In this document: piece after piece, positions 44,799 to 53,849 of the stretch
Numbering within the stretch: the stretch's first letter is position 1
How the letters are laid out: each line of letters opens with the position of its first letter
Assembly: GCF_017592555.1 (NCBI RefSeq)
Contig: NZ_JAGFNS010000032.1
Span: forward strand, 47,767-111,766
Source: Actinoplanes flavus
Lineage (GTDB): Bacteria > Actinomycetota > Actinomycetes > Mycobacteriales > Micromonosporaceae
Reading direction: 5' to 3'
DNA length: 64,000 bases
Translations under genes and position numbers: made by a program
The notes under the pieces: generated by a model
The model's input: the letters and a program-made list of their open reading frames with translations, nothing else
The model's database searches: none
What the model was told of the DNA's origin: nothing

Positions 44799-45638
44799 GT
44801 GGCGACGGGCTTTGATCCATCCGGGCGTCTACCGGATTTCTTCACCAGCACTTCGACGTCCTCCTTCACGCAGTTCCTGAGCCAGGCCGCCCCGGAGCTG
44901 CTACCGGGCCGGCGGCCGCTTCCCCCGGGCCTGTCCGCGGACATCGCGCCGCACGGCACCACGATCGTCGCGATCGCGACGGCCGACGGTGTGGTGATGG
45001 CCGGTGACCGCCGGGCCACCATGGGCAACCTCATCGCCAGCCGGGACATCAAGAAGGTGCACCCGGCCGACGCCTACTCGCTGATCGGCATCGCCGGGAC
45101 GGCCGGGATCGGCATCGAGCTGATCCGCCTGTTCCAGGTGGAGCTCGAGCACTACGAGAAGATCGAGGGCGCCATGCTCTCGCTCGACGGTAAGGCGAAC
45201 CGTCTGGCGGCCATGGTGCGCGGCAACCTCGGCGCGGCGATGCAGGGCCTGGCCGTGGTGCCGCTCTTCGCGGGCTTCGACCTGTCCCCGTCCGACCCGG
45301 CGCGGGCCGGGCGGATCTTCAGCTTCGACGTGGCCGGCGGCCTCTACGAGGAGACCGGCTACGAGGCGATCGGCTCCGGCTCGCTGTTCGCGAAGTCGGC
45401 GCTGAAGAAGCGCTACCGGGCCGGGCTGAGCACCGACGACGCGATCAACCTGGCGGTCGAGGCGCTGTACGACGCGGCCGACGACGACACCGCGACCGGC
45501 GGGCCGGACGTGACCCGCAAGATCTACCCGGTGGTGATGACCGCGACGGCGTCCGGCACCCACCGCCTCAGCGACGAAGAGATCACCACGGTGGCCGAGC
45601 GGGTCGTCGCGGGCCGTATGGAGAACCCGGGCGGCTGA
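44799..45638 (+). CDS. prcB: 20S proteasome beta subunit PrcB
   Basis: The 279-aa precursor has a 53-residue propeptide (GTG 44799 to Gly53). Autocleavage at G|TTIVAIATADGVVMAGDRRAT leaves Thr54 as the N-terminal nucleophile. The catalytic Lys and Asp regions (AGDRRAT, IKKVHPADAYS, GSGSLFAKSALKK) are intact. It forms the two inner heptameric rings. GAAAGGAACCAC precedes the GTG. The next gene, prcA, starts 34 nt downstream. Confidence 0.97.
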   Translation: MATGFDPSGRLPDFFTSTSTSSFTQFLSQAAPELLPGRRPLPPGLSADIAPHGTTIVAIATADGVVMAGDRRATMGNLIASRDIKKVHPADAYSLIGIAGTAGIGIELIRLFQVELEHYEKIEGAMLSLDGKANRLAAMVRGNLGAAMQGLAVVPLFAGFDLSPSDPARAGRIFSFDVAGGLYEETGYEAIGSGSLFAKSALKKRYRAGLSTDDAINLAVEALYDAADDDTATGGPDVTRKIYPVVMTATASGTHRLSDEEITTVAERVVAGRMENPGG

Positions 45639-45672
45639 CCCGCGCTTTTCGAGAAAGAGGAGGTAGCCACCC

Positions 45673-46470
45673 GTGGCAATGCAGTTCTACGCGTCGCCCG
45701 AGCAGGTCCAGCGGGACCGCTCGGAGTACGCCCGCAAGGGCATCGCCCGCGGCCGGTCGGCCGTGGTGCTCACCTACGAGGGCGGCATCCTGCTGGTCGC
45801 CGAGAACATCACCACCCTCCGCAAGATCAGCGAGATCTACGACAAGATCGCGTTCGCCGCGGTGGGGCGGTACAACGAGTTCGAGGCGCTCCGGCGGGGC
45901 GGCGTCCGGATGGCCGACATGGTCGGTCTGAGCTACGACCGGCGTGACGTGACGGCGCGGGCGCTCGCCAACACGTACACGCAGACCCTCGGCGCGATCT
46001 TCTCGGAGACGCAGAAGCCGTACGAGGTGGAGATCTGCGTGGCGCAGGTCGGCGCCTCACCGGAGTCCGACGAGCTGTACCGGATCACCTACGACGGCTC
46101 GGTCATGGACGAGCCCGGCTTCATGGCGATGGGCGGCCAGGCCGAGGCGATCGGCAACGTGCTGCGCGAGCGGCACGACGCGACGGCCGAGCTGACCGTG
46201 GCCCTGGCCCTGGCCGCCGAGGCGCTCGGCAGCGTCGGCGGGGAGAACGGCCAGGCCCGCACCCTGACGCCGAAGCAGCTCGAGGTCGCGGTCCTGGACC
46301 GGCGGCGGCCGGGCCGGGCGTTCCGGCGGATCACCGGGGCGGCGCTGACCACCCTGCTCGAGCACGAGCCGGTTCCGGAGGCGGAGCTGGGCGACGTCGA
46401 CGCGGCGCCGCCCGCGCCGGCCGAAGGCAAGCCGACCGAGTCGGCCGCGTCGGAGGACACCGAGAAGTAG
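45673..46470 (+). CDS. prcA: 20S proteasome alpha subunit PrcA
   Basis: The 265-aa protein has the alpha-subunit N-terminal gate region (MAMQFYASPEQVQRDRSEYA) and the Ntn fold without a catalytic Thr. It forms the outer rings and the docking surface for Mpa/ARC. The C-terminal ~35 residues (Ala/Pro/Glu-rich) are probably flexible. GTG 45673 follows AGGAGGTAGCCACCC, and prcB-prcA form one operon closed by a hairpin at 46489. Confidence 0.97.
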   Translation: MAMQFYASPEQVQRDRSEYARKGIARGRSAVVLTYEGGILLVAENITTLRKISEIYDKIAFAAVGRYNEFEALRRGGVRMADMVGLSYDRRDVTARALANTYTQTLGAIFSETQKPYEVEICVAQVGASPESDELYRITYDGSVMDEPGFMAMGGQAEAIGNVLRERHDATAELTVALALAAEALGSVGGENGQARTLTPKQLEVAVLDRRRPGRAFRRITGAALTTLLEHEPVPEAELGDVDAAPPAPAEGKPTESAASEDTEK

Positions 46471-46488
46471 CGGTCGGTTCGCACGATC

Positions 46489-46519
46489 GCGGGGCGTGGT
46501 CGCCTGGACCACGCCCCGC
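46489..46519 (+). terminator. Terminator hairpin after prcA
   Basis: GCGGGGCGTGGT (46489-46500) pairs perfectly with ACCACGCCCCGC (46508-46519) around a 7-nt loop. Confidence 0.8.
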
Positions 46520-46579
46520 TGTCATGAAAGGGCCCGTTGTGGGTGCCGCTGAACCGGTCCTTACCGGTAGTGTTTCGTC

Positions 46580-47938
46580 ATGGAACGGCGAATTTTCGGC
46601 CTCGAGACCGAGTACGGAGTCACGTGCACCTACCGGGGGCAGCGGCGGCTGTCTCCGGACGAGGTGGCCCGCTACCTGTTCCGCCGAGTGGTGTCCTGGG
46701 GACGCAGCAGCAACGTGTTCCTCCGTAACGGCGCACGCCTCTACCTCGATGTCGGTTCCCACCCTGAGTACGCGACCCCCGAATGCGACTCCGTCACCGA
46801 CCTGGTCGCCCACGACCGGGCCGGCGAGCGGATCCTCGAAGGCCTGCTCGTCGACGCGGAGAAGCGTCTGCACGACGAGGGCATCGCGGGGGAGATCTAC
46901 CTCTTCAAGAACAACACCGACTCCGCCGGCAACTCGTACGGCTGCCACGAGAACTACCTGGTCAGCCGGCACGGCGAGTTCGGCCGGCTGGCCGACGTGC
47001 TCATCCCGTTCCTGGTGACCCGCCAGCTCATCTGCGGCGCCGGCAAGGTGCTCCAGACCCCGCGCGGCGCGGTGTTCTGCCTCTCCCAGCGCGCCGAGCA
47101 CATCTGGGAGGGCGTCTCCAGCGCCACCACCCGCTCCCGGCCGATCATCAACACCCGCGACGAGCCGCACGCGGACGCCGAACGCTACCGCCGCCTGCAC
47201 GTGATCGTCGGCGACTCGAACATGAACGAGGTCACCACGCTGCTCAAGGTGGGCAGCGCCGACATCGTGCTGCGCATGATCGAGGCCGGCGTGGTGATGC
47301 GCGACCTGACCCTGGAGAACCCGATCCGGGCCATCCGCGAGGTCAGCCACGACATCACCGGCCGCCGCAAGATCCGCCTGGCGAACAACAAGGAGGTCTC
47401 CGCGCTGGAGATCCAGCAGGAGTATCTGGCGAAGGCCACCGAGTTCGTCGAGCGCCGCGGCGGCGACCCGGTCGCCAAGCGGGTCGTCGAGCTGTGGGGC
47501 CGCGTCCTCGCCGCGATCGAGAGCGGCGACCTCGACCCGGTCTCCCGCGAGATCGACTGGGTCTCCAAGTACAAGCTGATCGAGCGCTACCAGGCCAAGC
47601 ACGAGATCCCGATGTCACACCCGCGGATCGCCCAGCTCGACCTGGCCTACCACGACGTGCGCCGGGGCCGCGGCCTCTACGCGCTCATGGAGAAGCGCAA
47701 ACAGGTCGACCGGATCGCCAACGACCTGCAGATCTTCGAGGCCAAGGAGACGCCCCCGCAGACCACGCGGGCGCGCCTGCGCGGCGAGTTCATCAAGCAC
47801 GCCCAGGAGAAGCGGCGCGACTTCACCGTCGACTGGGTGCACCTCAAGCTCAACGACCAGGCGCAGCGCACGGTCCTCTGCAAGGACCCGTTCCGCGCCT
47901 ACGACGAGCGGGTGGAGCGGCTGATCGCCAGCATGTGA
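46580..47938 (+). CDS. pafA: Pup-protein ligase PafA
   Basis: The 452-aa enzyme activates the C-terminal Glu of Pup with ATP and joins it to substrate lysines. Its glutamine-synthetase-like fold is paralogous to Dop: GLETEYGVTC, NGARLYLDVGSHPEYATPE with Asp57 as catalytic base, FKNNTDSAGNSYGCHENYL and PIINTRDEPHADA. It lacks the Dop loop, which assigns the two paralogues. ATG 46580 gives the standard length. It is separated from prcA by a terminator. Confidence 0.97.
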   Translation: MERRIFGLETEYGVTCTYRGQRRLSPDEVARYLFRRVVSWGRSSNVFLRNGARLYLDVGSHPEYATPECDSVTDLVAHDRAGERILEGLLVDAEKRLHDEGIAGEIYLFKNNTDSAGNSYGCHENYLVSRHGEFGRLADVLIPFLVTRQLICGAGKVLQTPRGAVFCLSQRAEHIWEGVSSATTRSRPIINTRDEPHADAERYRRLHVIVGDSNMNEVTTLLKVGSADIVLRMIEAGVVMRDLTLENPIRAIREVSHDITGRRKIRLANNKEVSALEIQQEYLAKATEFVERRGGDPVAKRVVELWGRVLAAIESGDLDPVSREIDWVSKYKLIERYQAKHEIPMSHPRIAQLDLAYHDVRRGRGLYALMEKRKQVDRIANDLQIFEAKETPPQTTRARLRGEFIKHAQEKRRDFTVDWVHLKLNDQAQRTVLCKDPFRAYDERVERLIASM

Positions 47939-47964
47939 TCACGGCGGGCTAGGCTGGCCGGGTC

Positions 47965-48165
47965 ATGACGATGCCCGGCCAGCCCGAACCACCCGAGCGC
48001 TCCGAGCACGAGGTGCGCTCCCGCCGGCACGAACGCCGCCGCGAGAAGATCTACCGCGACATCCAGCGCGCCCGTGCCGGCAACCATCGCATCCCCACGT
48101 GGGTGCTGGCCGCCGTCCTCGGCCTCATTCTGGCCGGCTGGGCCTACCTGATCATCACGTCCTGA
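47965..48165 (+). CDS. Small single-pass membrane protein (66 aa)
   Basis: The product has a charged N-terminal half rich in Arg, His and Glu (RSRRHERRREKIYRDIQRAR), then one membrane helix (TWVLAAVLGLILAGWAYLI) and almost no C-terminal tail. A basic amphipathic N-terminus with a C-terminal anchor suggests a tail-anchored cytosolic protein. It starts 27 nt after pafA and is probably co-transcribed with it. The function is unknown. Confidence 0.7.
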   Translation: MTMPGQPEPPERSEHEVRSRRHERRREKIYRDIQRARAGNHRIPTWVLAAVLGLILAGWAYLIITS

Positions 48166-48261
48166 GACCCCGAAGATCAAAATCGGGCTGTCGTGGCATC
48201 GAAGGAATCCTTTGCCGGACGGGGCAGCGGAGCCGTGCGGTGGTGCGGCAGGCTGGGCGGT

Positions 48262-48912
48262 ATGAGTGACATCGTCGATCCCGCCGTCAACGACTACCTT
48301 CTCACCCACTGCACGCCCGCCGACGCGGTGCTGCGTGACCTGGCCGCCGAGACCTGGTCGAAGCTCGAACCGGAGGCGGCCGGGATGCAGATCTCGCATG
48401 ACGAGGGCGCCCTGCTCACCATGCTGGTCCGGCTCACCGGGGTGGACTACGCGGTCGAGGTCGGCACCTTCACCGGCTACTCGTCGATCTGTATCGCCCG
48501 GGGGCTGCGGCCGGGCGGCCGGTTGCTGGCGTGCGACGTCTCCGAGGAGTGGACGTCGGTGGCGCGCGACTACTGGGAGCGTGCCGGGCTGACCGACCGG
48601 ATCGAGCTGCGGATCGCCCCGGCGATCGAGACGCTGCGCGCTCTCGCCCCGGACCCGGTGATCGACTTCGGGTTCGTGGACGCCGACAAGACCGGCTACC
48701 CGGACTACTACGCCGAGCTGGTGCCCCGGCTGCGGCCCGGCGGTCTGCTGGTCTTCGACAACGTGCTCCGCGGCGGCGGGGTGCTGAACCCGGCGAACGA
48801 CGCGGACCGGGTGGTGGCCGCCCTCAACGATCTGATCGTCGCCGATGACCGGGTCGAGTCGGTGATGCTGCCGGTCCGCGACGGGGTGACCCTGATCCGC
48901 AAACGGGACTGA
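48262..48912 (+). CDS. SAM-dependent O-methyltransferase
   Basis: The 216-aa enzyme resembles the catechol/caffeoyl-CoA O-methyltransferase family (Methyltransf_3). Marks are AVEVGTFTGYSSICIARGL for SAM binding, LLACDVSEEW for ribose contact, FGFVDADKTGYPDYY with the metal-binding Asp, and LLVFDNVLRGGGV. It should methylate a small diol or hydroxyl acceptor using a divalent metal; the substrate is unknown. ATG 48262 was chosen at the start of similarity. It has been placed between pafA and pafB, which is unlike the mycobacterial locus. Confidence 0.88.
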   Translation: MSDIVDPAVNDYLLTHCTPADAVLRDLAAETWSKLEPEAAGMQISHDEGALLTMLVRLTGVDYAVEVGTFTGYSSICIARGLRPGGRLLACDVSEEWTSVARDYWERAGLTDRIELRIAPAIETLRALAPDPVIDFGFVDADKTGYPDYYAELVPRLRPGGLLVFDNVLRGGGVLNPANDADRVVAALNDLIVADDRVESVMLPVRDGVTLIRKRD

Positions 48913-48948
48913 CCGCAGGGGCGGCGACCGGGTCGAGGTGGCGGCCGG

Positions 48949-50031
48949 TCAGGCCAGCAGCGCCGCCGCGTGCCGGCCCGCGGCCGCGGCCGCGAGGAAG
49001 TAGCCGTGGTCCTGGTCCAGCTTGCGGCCCATCGTGGAGAGCGGGACCGGGGCGGCCCGCAGCGCCGCGTCCAGGCCGCCGGTGGCGACGCGGACCAGGC
49101 GGTGCCGCCCGCTCAGCGGGGCGAGCGCGGCATCGACCAGGGCGGCCAGCTCGGGCTCCAGGCCGTCCGGCACCGGCAGGTCGGCGGGGACGAGGGCGAC
49201 CTTCCCGTACGCCGTGAGGCTGTGATGCGACACGCCACGGTGCCGCTCGCGACCGTCGCCGTCGGAGATCCGCAGGGAGCCGACCGGCCGCCCGCCCAGC
49301 ACCGCGACCGCGTTGACCGCCTCGCCCAGGGCCACCCCGGAGAAGCCCCAGGTGGTGCCGGTGCCCAGGTTGCCCGGCCCCTGGGCGACGATGGTCACGT
49401 CGGCGTGCAGCACGTGCCGGGCGGCGAGCAGCCCGGTGTGCACGGTGCTCGCCTCCAGGTCGCCGCCGAACGCCTGCCCCGTGGTGACCGTCCCGGCCAG
49501 ATGGCCGCGCAGCCCGTCGAGAGTGCGGGAGAACCAGGCCGGCAGCGCCCCGCCGTCGGTCATCAGGTAGGCCACCCGGGCGTCCGGCCGGTCGGCGTGG
49601 ACCCCGGCCAGGATCGCCGGCAGCGCCGAGTGCAGGTCGGCGGTGACCACCGGCATCCCGTCGATCGACTCGGCGGCGGCCAGCACCTCCCGGTACGGCG
49701 ACGCCTCCTCGTCCACGCCCAGCCGGATCGCCTGCAACGGGGTGTAGCGGGCCTTTACGAGGTGTCCGTTGTCGCGGGTGGCGCCGTCGCCGGCCGGATC
49801 CGCGGGCAGCCGGTCGGGAAGGGCGACGACCAGCGCGTACCCTCCGGTGCCGAGGCCCATCACCAGCGCGCCGACGTTGAGCAGCACCCGGTCGCCGGGC
49901 TCCGGGCTGCCGACCAGGTCGGGGTAGGCGAGGGCACGCAGCGGGCCGTCGCCGGTGCTCACCTCCAGCTCGACGGCCCCGTGCCAGCTGCGCCGCACCG
50001 CCTGGACCGTCCCGGACCGCCATCGCACCAT
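48949..50031 (-). CDS. DUF3866-family protein
   Basis: The 360-aa product matches the actinobacterial DUF3866 layout: an N-terminal segment MVRWRSGTVQAVRRSW and NVGALVMGLGTGGYALVVA. HLVKARYTPLQ and AYLMTDGGALPAWFSRTLDGLR follow, then IVAQGPGNLGTGTTWGFSGVALGEAVNA. It has no signal peptide or clear membrane helix. The function is unknown, though the gene is regularly found near pafBC in actinobacteria as far as I recall. ATG 50031 is 76 nt from the divergent pafB. Confidence 0.85.
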   Translation of the reverse strand: MVRWRSGTVQAVRRSWHGAVELEVSTGDGPLRALAYPDLVGSPEPGDRVLLNVGALVMGLGTGGYALVVALPDRLPADPAGDGATRDNGHLVKARYTPLQAIRLGVDEEASPYREVLAAAESIDGMPVVTADLHSALPAILAGVHADRPDARVAYLMTDGGALPAWFSRTLDGLRGHLAGTVTTGQAFGGDLEASTVHTGLLAARHVLHADVTIVAQGPGNLGTGTTWGFSGVALGEAVNAVAVLGGRPVGSLRISDGDGRERHRGVSHHSLTAYGKVALVPADLPVPDGLEPELAALVDAALAPLSGRHRLVRVATGGLDAALRAAPVPLSTMGRKLDQDHGYFLAAAAAGRHAAALLA

Positions 50032-50107
50032 GCGGCGAACCCTACAAGGTGCGCCGGGCAGTGACGCCTGACAGTCCCGCGACCGGGTGCTGCTAGCGTT
50101 GCCACTC

Positions 50108-51097
50108 GTGTCGCGCACTCGTACCGAGCGCCTGGTGAATCTGGTCATCTGCCTCCTGTCGACGCGGCGGTTCCTGACCGCCGCGCAGATCGCCCTGACC
50201 GTGCCCGGTTACGAGCACGACCCGTCGGACCCACGCGACCACGAGGCGTTCCAGCGCAAGTTCGAACGGGACAAGGCCGAGCTGCGTGAGCTGGGCGTGC
50301 CCCTGGAGACCGGTACGGCGAGCATCTTCGACCAGGAGCCCGGCTACCGGATCGCCCAGCGGGAGTACGCGCTGCCCGACATCCTTCTCGAACCGGACGA
50401 GGCGGCCGCCGTCGGCATCGCGGCCCGCCTGTGGCAGCACGCCGGACTGGCCGCCGCCGCCTCGTCCGGGCTGGCCAAGCTGCGGGCCGCCGGCGTCGAG
50501 GTGGACCCGCAGGCGACCCTCGGCGTGGAGCCGGTGGTGACCGTCGACCCGTCGTTCGGGCCGCTCACCTCGGCCGCCCGGGAGCGCCGCGCGGTCACCT
50601 TCAAGTACCGGGTGCCCGAGGTCGACGATCCCAGCACCCGCCGCCTGGAGCCGTGGGGCGTGGTCTGCTGGCGCGGCCGGTGGTACGTGGTGGGCCACGA
50701 CCGCGACCGGGCCGCCACCCGCTGTTTTCGCCTGTCCCGCATCGTCGGCGAGGTCAAGGCCACCGGCCGCCCGGGCGCCTTCGAGCCGCCCGTCGGCGCG
50801 GACCTGATCAGCCACGTGGCCCGCTCGTCCGGGCCGATCGCGCGCAACGGCCGGGCCACCGTGACGGTCCGCCCCGGCCGGGCCGCCGGGCTGCGCCGGA
50901 TGGCCGCCGAGGTGACCCCGGGACCGGACGGCGACCGGCTGACCATCAGCTACGGCGACGTGGACTGGCTGGCCTCGCGGATCGCCGGGTACGGTCCGGA
51001 CGCCCGCGCCGACGGCCCGCCCGAGCTGCGCGACGCCGTCATCCAGCACCTCAAAGAGATGATCACCCGGCACGAGACCCCGGCGGTGCCGGCATGA
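50108..51097 (+). CDS. pafB: WYL-domain transcriptional regulator PafB
   Basis: The 329-aa protein has an N-terminal winged HTH (about 1-80: RTERLVNLVICLLSTRRFLTAAQIA), a WYL domain (RRLEPWGVVCWRGRWYVVGHDRDR) and a C-terminal WCX extension. With PafC it forms the PafBC activator of the LexA/RecA-independent DNA-damage response in mycobacteria. GTG 50108. Its stop overlaps the pafC start (ATGA), so the two are made together. Confidence 0.94.
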   Translation: MSRTRTERLVNLVICLLSTRRFLTAAQIALTVPGYEHDPSDPRDHEAFQRKFERDKAELRELGVPLETGTASIFDQEPGYRIAQREYALPDILLEPDEAAAVGIAARLWQHAGLAAAASSGLAKLRAAGVEVDPQATLGVEPVVTVDPSFGPLTSAARERRAVTFKYRVPEVDDPSTRRLEPWGVVCWRGRWYVVGHDRDRAATRCFRLSRIVGEVKATGRPGAFEPPVGADLISHVARSSGPIARNGRATVTVRPGRAAGLRRMAAEVTPGPDGDRLTISYGDVDWLASRIAGYGPDARADGPPELRDAVIQHLKEMITRHETPAVPA

Positions 51098-52080
51098 GCG
51101 CGCGGACGCCCTCCGCGGACCGGCTCGGGCGGCTGCTGAACCTGGTGCCGTACCTGCTGGCCCGGCCCGGGATCCTGATCTCCGAGGCGGCCGCCGACCT
51201 GGCCGTCACCGACAAGCAGCTGCGCGAGGACCTGGAGCTGCTCTGGGTGTGCGGGCTGCCCGGCTACGGCCCCGGCGACCTGATCGACATGGCGATCGAC
51301 GGCGACCACGTGACGATCAGCCACGACGCCGGCATGGACAAGCCGCTGCGGCTCAACCCGGACGAGGCCCTCGCCCTGGTGGTGGCGTTGCGGATGCTCG
51401 CCGAGACGCCCGGCATCGGCACCCGGGACGCGATCGAGCGGGCCCTCGCCAAGATCGAGAACGCGGCCGGTGACCTGGCGGACGCCCCGGTGGCCGTCAA
51501 GCTGCCGGCGAACCAGGAGCGGCTCGCCAAGGTCCGGGCCGCGGTCGCCTCCGGCAACGCGCTGCGGCTCACCTACTACACCCCGTCGCGGGACGAGACC
51601 ACCGATCGGGTGGTCGACCCGATGCGGATGCTGATGGTCGGCGGCTTCAACTACCTGGAGGCGTGGTGCCGCCGGGCCGAGGCGACCCGGCTGTTCCGGA
51701 TCGACCGGATCGACGCGTTCACCGAGCTGGACGAGCCGTCCGCGCCGCCGGTCGGCGCGGTGCCGCACGACGTCACCGGCGGCGTCTTCCACCCCGGCCC
51801 GGAGCTGCCGCTGGTCACCCTGCGGGTGGGCCGCGGCGGGCGCTGGATCACCGAGTACTACCCGGTCGAGCAGGTCGTCCGGGAGGGCCCGGAGTGGCTG
51901 GTCACGATGCGGGTCACCGACCTCGGCTGGGCGCAGCGGTTCCTGGCCGGGCAGGGCCGTGACGTCACCGTGGTGGGCCCGCCCGAGCTGCTGGAACGGA
52001 TCCGTGCCCAGGCCGCGACCGCCCTCGACCAGTACGCCGCGCCGCACGGCCTCGCGGCGGACCGGCCGGCGGCCGGATAG
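51094..52080 (+). CDS. pafC: WYL-domain transcriptional regulator PafC
   Basis: The 328-aa partner of PafB has an N-terminal HTH (RLGRLLNLVPYLLARPGILISEAAADLAVTDKQLREDLELL). Its WYL domain has the less conserved GGFNYLEAWCRRAEATRLFRIDRID and a C-terminal WCX domain. The ATG at 51094 overlaps the pafB stop by 4 nt. PafB and PafC are ancient paralogues that act as one heterodimer. Confidence 0.94.
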   Translation: MSARTPSADRLGRLLNLVPYLLARPGILISEAAADLAVTDKQLREDLELLWVCGLPGYGPGDLIDMAIDGDHVTISHDAGMDKPLRLNPDEALALVVALRMLAETPGIGTRDAIERALAKIENAAGDLADAPVAVKLPANQERLAKVRAAVASGNALRLTYYTPSRDETTDRVVDPMRMLMVGGFNYLEAWCRRAEATRLFRIDRIDAFTELDEPSAPPVGAVPHDVTGGVFHPGPELPLVTLRVGRGGRWITEYYPVEQVVREGPEWLVTMRVTDLGWAQRFLAGQGRDVTVVGPPELLERIRAQAATALDQYAAPHGLAADRPAAG

Positions 52081-52089
52081 GGTGGCCGC

Positions 52090-52341
52090 GTGCTGATGTG
52101 GGTCTGGATCGCCGTGGTGGCGGTCGCGCTGATCGTCATGATCGTCGCCGGGACGAGACTGCTCGGGCGGCTGAGGGTCCTGGAGCGCGCGGCCCGGCGG
52201 CTGCAGCACCGCCAGGAGCAGGCGCTCGCCCTGCAGGCCAAGGCCGAGGTGATGCAGGAGACGATGCTCGCCGTGCAGGGGCGGGCCGAGCGGGCGCAGG
52301 AGACGGTGGAGCAGATCAAAGCCGGTCTCGGCCGCCGGTAG
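52090..52341 (+). CDS. Small membrane/coiled-coil protein between pafC and tatA
   Basis: The 83-aa product starts at GTG 52090 with a membrane helix (VWIAVVAVALIVMIVAGTRLL). A long amphipathic coiled coil follows, rich in Gln, Arg, Glu and Ala (about 28-80). Single-pass plus coiled coil gives it the general look of TatB or of a division scaffold, but it lacks the TatA/B Gly-Pro hinge. It begins 10 nt after pafC and 128 nt before tatA. The function is unknown. Confidence 0.7.
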   Translation: MLMWVWIAVVAVALIVMIVAGTRLLGRLRVLERAARRLQHRQEQALALQAKAEVMQETMLAVQGRAERAQETVEQIKAGLGRR

Positions 52342-52469
52342 GCAGTTCCCGGCCCGTTGTCCGGACCTTCCGAAGATCATAAGAAACCGGAAGGATGCGG
52401 AGGGCAACATCCCGGGGATCCACACGTACGATGGACCCCGCAACCTGATCCGACCGACTGGAGTCTCCC

Positions 52470-52772
52470 ATGGGCGCCCTCAAGCCATGGCACATCATTG
52501 TTCTCGTTGTTGTGCTGATCCTGCTCTTCGGCGCGAAGCGACTGCCGGATGCGGCGCGGTCCCTCGGCCGTTCGCTGCGGATCATCAAGGCGGAAACCAA
52601 GGGCCTCGTCGACGACGACAACAACGTCGCGGAGAAGGCTGAGCCGCAGCATAGCCGCACCCCGCTCCAGGGCGAGGTGCAGCAGCCGTACCAGCAGCAG
52701 GGTTACCAGCAGCCGCAGCAGCCGCCCGCCCAGCCGTACGTGGACCCGGTGCAGCGCACCAATGACCGCTGA
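52470..52772 (+). CDS. tatA: Twin-arginine translocase subunit TatA
   Basis: The 100-aa protein has the short N-terminal membrane helix (WHIIVLVVVLILLFGAKRLP) with the conserved FG hinge. The amphipathic helix AARSLGRSLRIIKAETKGL follows, then a Gln/Pro-rich tail (QQPYQQQGYQQPQQPP). It polymerises to let folded proteins cross the membrane. tatC starts 10 nt downstream. TGGAG precedes the ATG. Confidence 0.95.
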   Translation: MGALKPWHIIVLVVVLILLFGAKRLPDAARSLGRSLRIIKAETKGLVDDDNNVAEKAEPQHSRTPLQGEVQQPYQQQGYQQPQQPPAQPYVDPVQRTNDR

Positions 52773-52781
52773 CCCGGGCCG

Positions 52782-53735
52782 ATGGCACTGAGCCTTCGGA
52801 AGAACAAGGGACCCAGCAAGTTCCAGCAGGCCGCCGACGGCTCCATGACGCTCATCGAGCACGTCCGCGAGCTGCGTAACAGGCTCTTCATCGCGTCATT
52901 GGGGATCGTCGCCGGCCTGATCGTCGGCTTTGTCATCTCGCAGGACGTCTTTGCGATCCTCAAGGCACCGTACTGTGATCTGCCGAGCTCGGCGGACGCG
53001 ACCGGTAGCTGCGAGTTCATCAGCCTCGCGGTGACCGACCAGCTGATGTTGCGCCTGAAGATCGCACTGTGGGTGGGTCTGATCGTTGGTGCGCCGGTCT
53101 GGCTCTATCAACTCTGGGCATTCGTCGCGCCCGGTTTGCACCGTCATGAGCGCAGGTGGGCGTATGTGTTCGTTGCGCTGGCCACGCCGCTGTTCCTCGC
53201 CGGTGCGACGCTCGCCTACTTCGTGATCGGTCACAGCCTCTCCTTCATCATGGAGGCCGGTGTGATCGGCGAGCCGACGAAACTGGAGGTCACCTCCTAC
53301 GTCGGCTTCGTGATGAACATGCTGCTGCTGTTCGGCGCGGCGTTCGAGTTTCCGCTCCTGCTGCTTATGCTGAACTTCACCGGCGTGGTCAGCGCACGGC
53401 GGCTGCTGAGCTGGTGGCGGACGGTGGTCTTCCTGGCGTTCGTGTTCGCGGCAATCGCCACCCCTGACCCGGGCCCGTTCGGCATGACCCTCCTCGCGGC
53501 CTGCATCTCGGTGCTGTACTTCATCGCCGTCGGGGTTGCGTTCCTGAACGACAAGCGAAAGGGCCGCGGCAAGGAGATCTACGCCGGGCTCGACGACGAC
53601 ACGATCTCCCCGCTCGCCGAGGAGCGGGTGCCGGTCGGCGCGTCCGACCCGGTCGAGGCACCCACCGCCATCGACGCGCCGGCGCCGGTGGAGAAGCCGA
53701 TGCCGATCGAACGCCGCTTCGACGACATGACCTGA
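52782..53735 (+). CDS. tatC: Twin-arginine translocase subunit TatC
   Basis: The 317-aa protein has six membrane helices and the TatC core: MTLIEHVRELRNRLF at the N-terminus (the signal-peptide-binding region, with conserved Glu and Arg). YQLWAFVAPGLHRHERR follows helix 2, and FEFPLLLLMLNFTGVV lies in helix 4. The C-terminal ~65 residues are cytosolic, acidic and Pro-rich, longer than in E. coli. It recognises twin-arginine signal peptides. tatAC next to pafBC is conserved with mycobacteria. Confidence 0.96.
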   Translation: MALSLRKNKGPSKFQQAADGSMTLIEHVRELRNRLFIASLGIVAGLIVGFVISQDVFAILKAPYCDLPSSADATGSCEFISLAVTDQLMLRLKIALWVGLIVGAPVWLYQLWAFVAPGLHRHERRWAYVFVALATPLFLAGATLAYFVIGHSLSFIMEAGVIGEPTKLEVTSYVGFVMNMLLLFGAAFEFPLLLLMLNFTGVVSARRLLSWWRTVVFLAFVFAAIATPDPGPFGMTLLAACISVLYFIAVGVAFLNDKRKGRGKEIYAGLDDDTISPLAEERVPVGASDPVEAPTAIDAPAPVEKPMPIERRFDDMT

Positions 53736-53764
53736 GCCGGATCACTCCGCGGTGATCTCCCGCC

Positions 53765-53789
53765 GCCCGCGACGACCAGGATCGCGGGC
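53765..53789. terminator. Hairpin after tatC
   Basis: GCCCGCGA (53765-53772) pairs with TCGCGGGC (53782-53789) around a 9-nt loop in the 114-bp gap before the lipid kinase. There is no clear T-tract. Confidence 0.45.
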
Positions 53790-53849
53790 GCCGGGGAATC
53801 ACCCACCCCCGCACCGGCGGTGATCGCGATCGGGGGTACCTTCGCGGCT

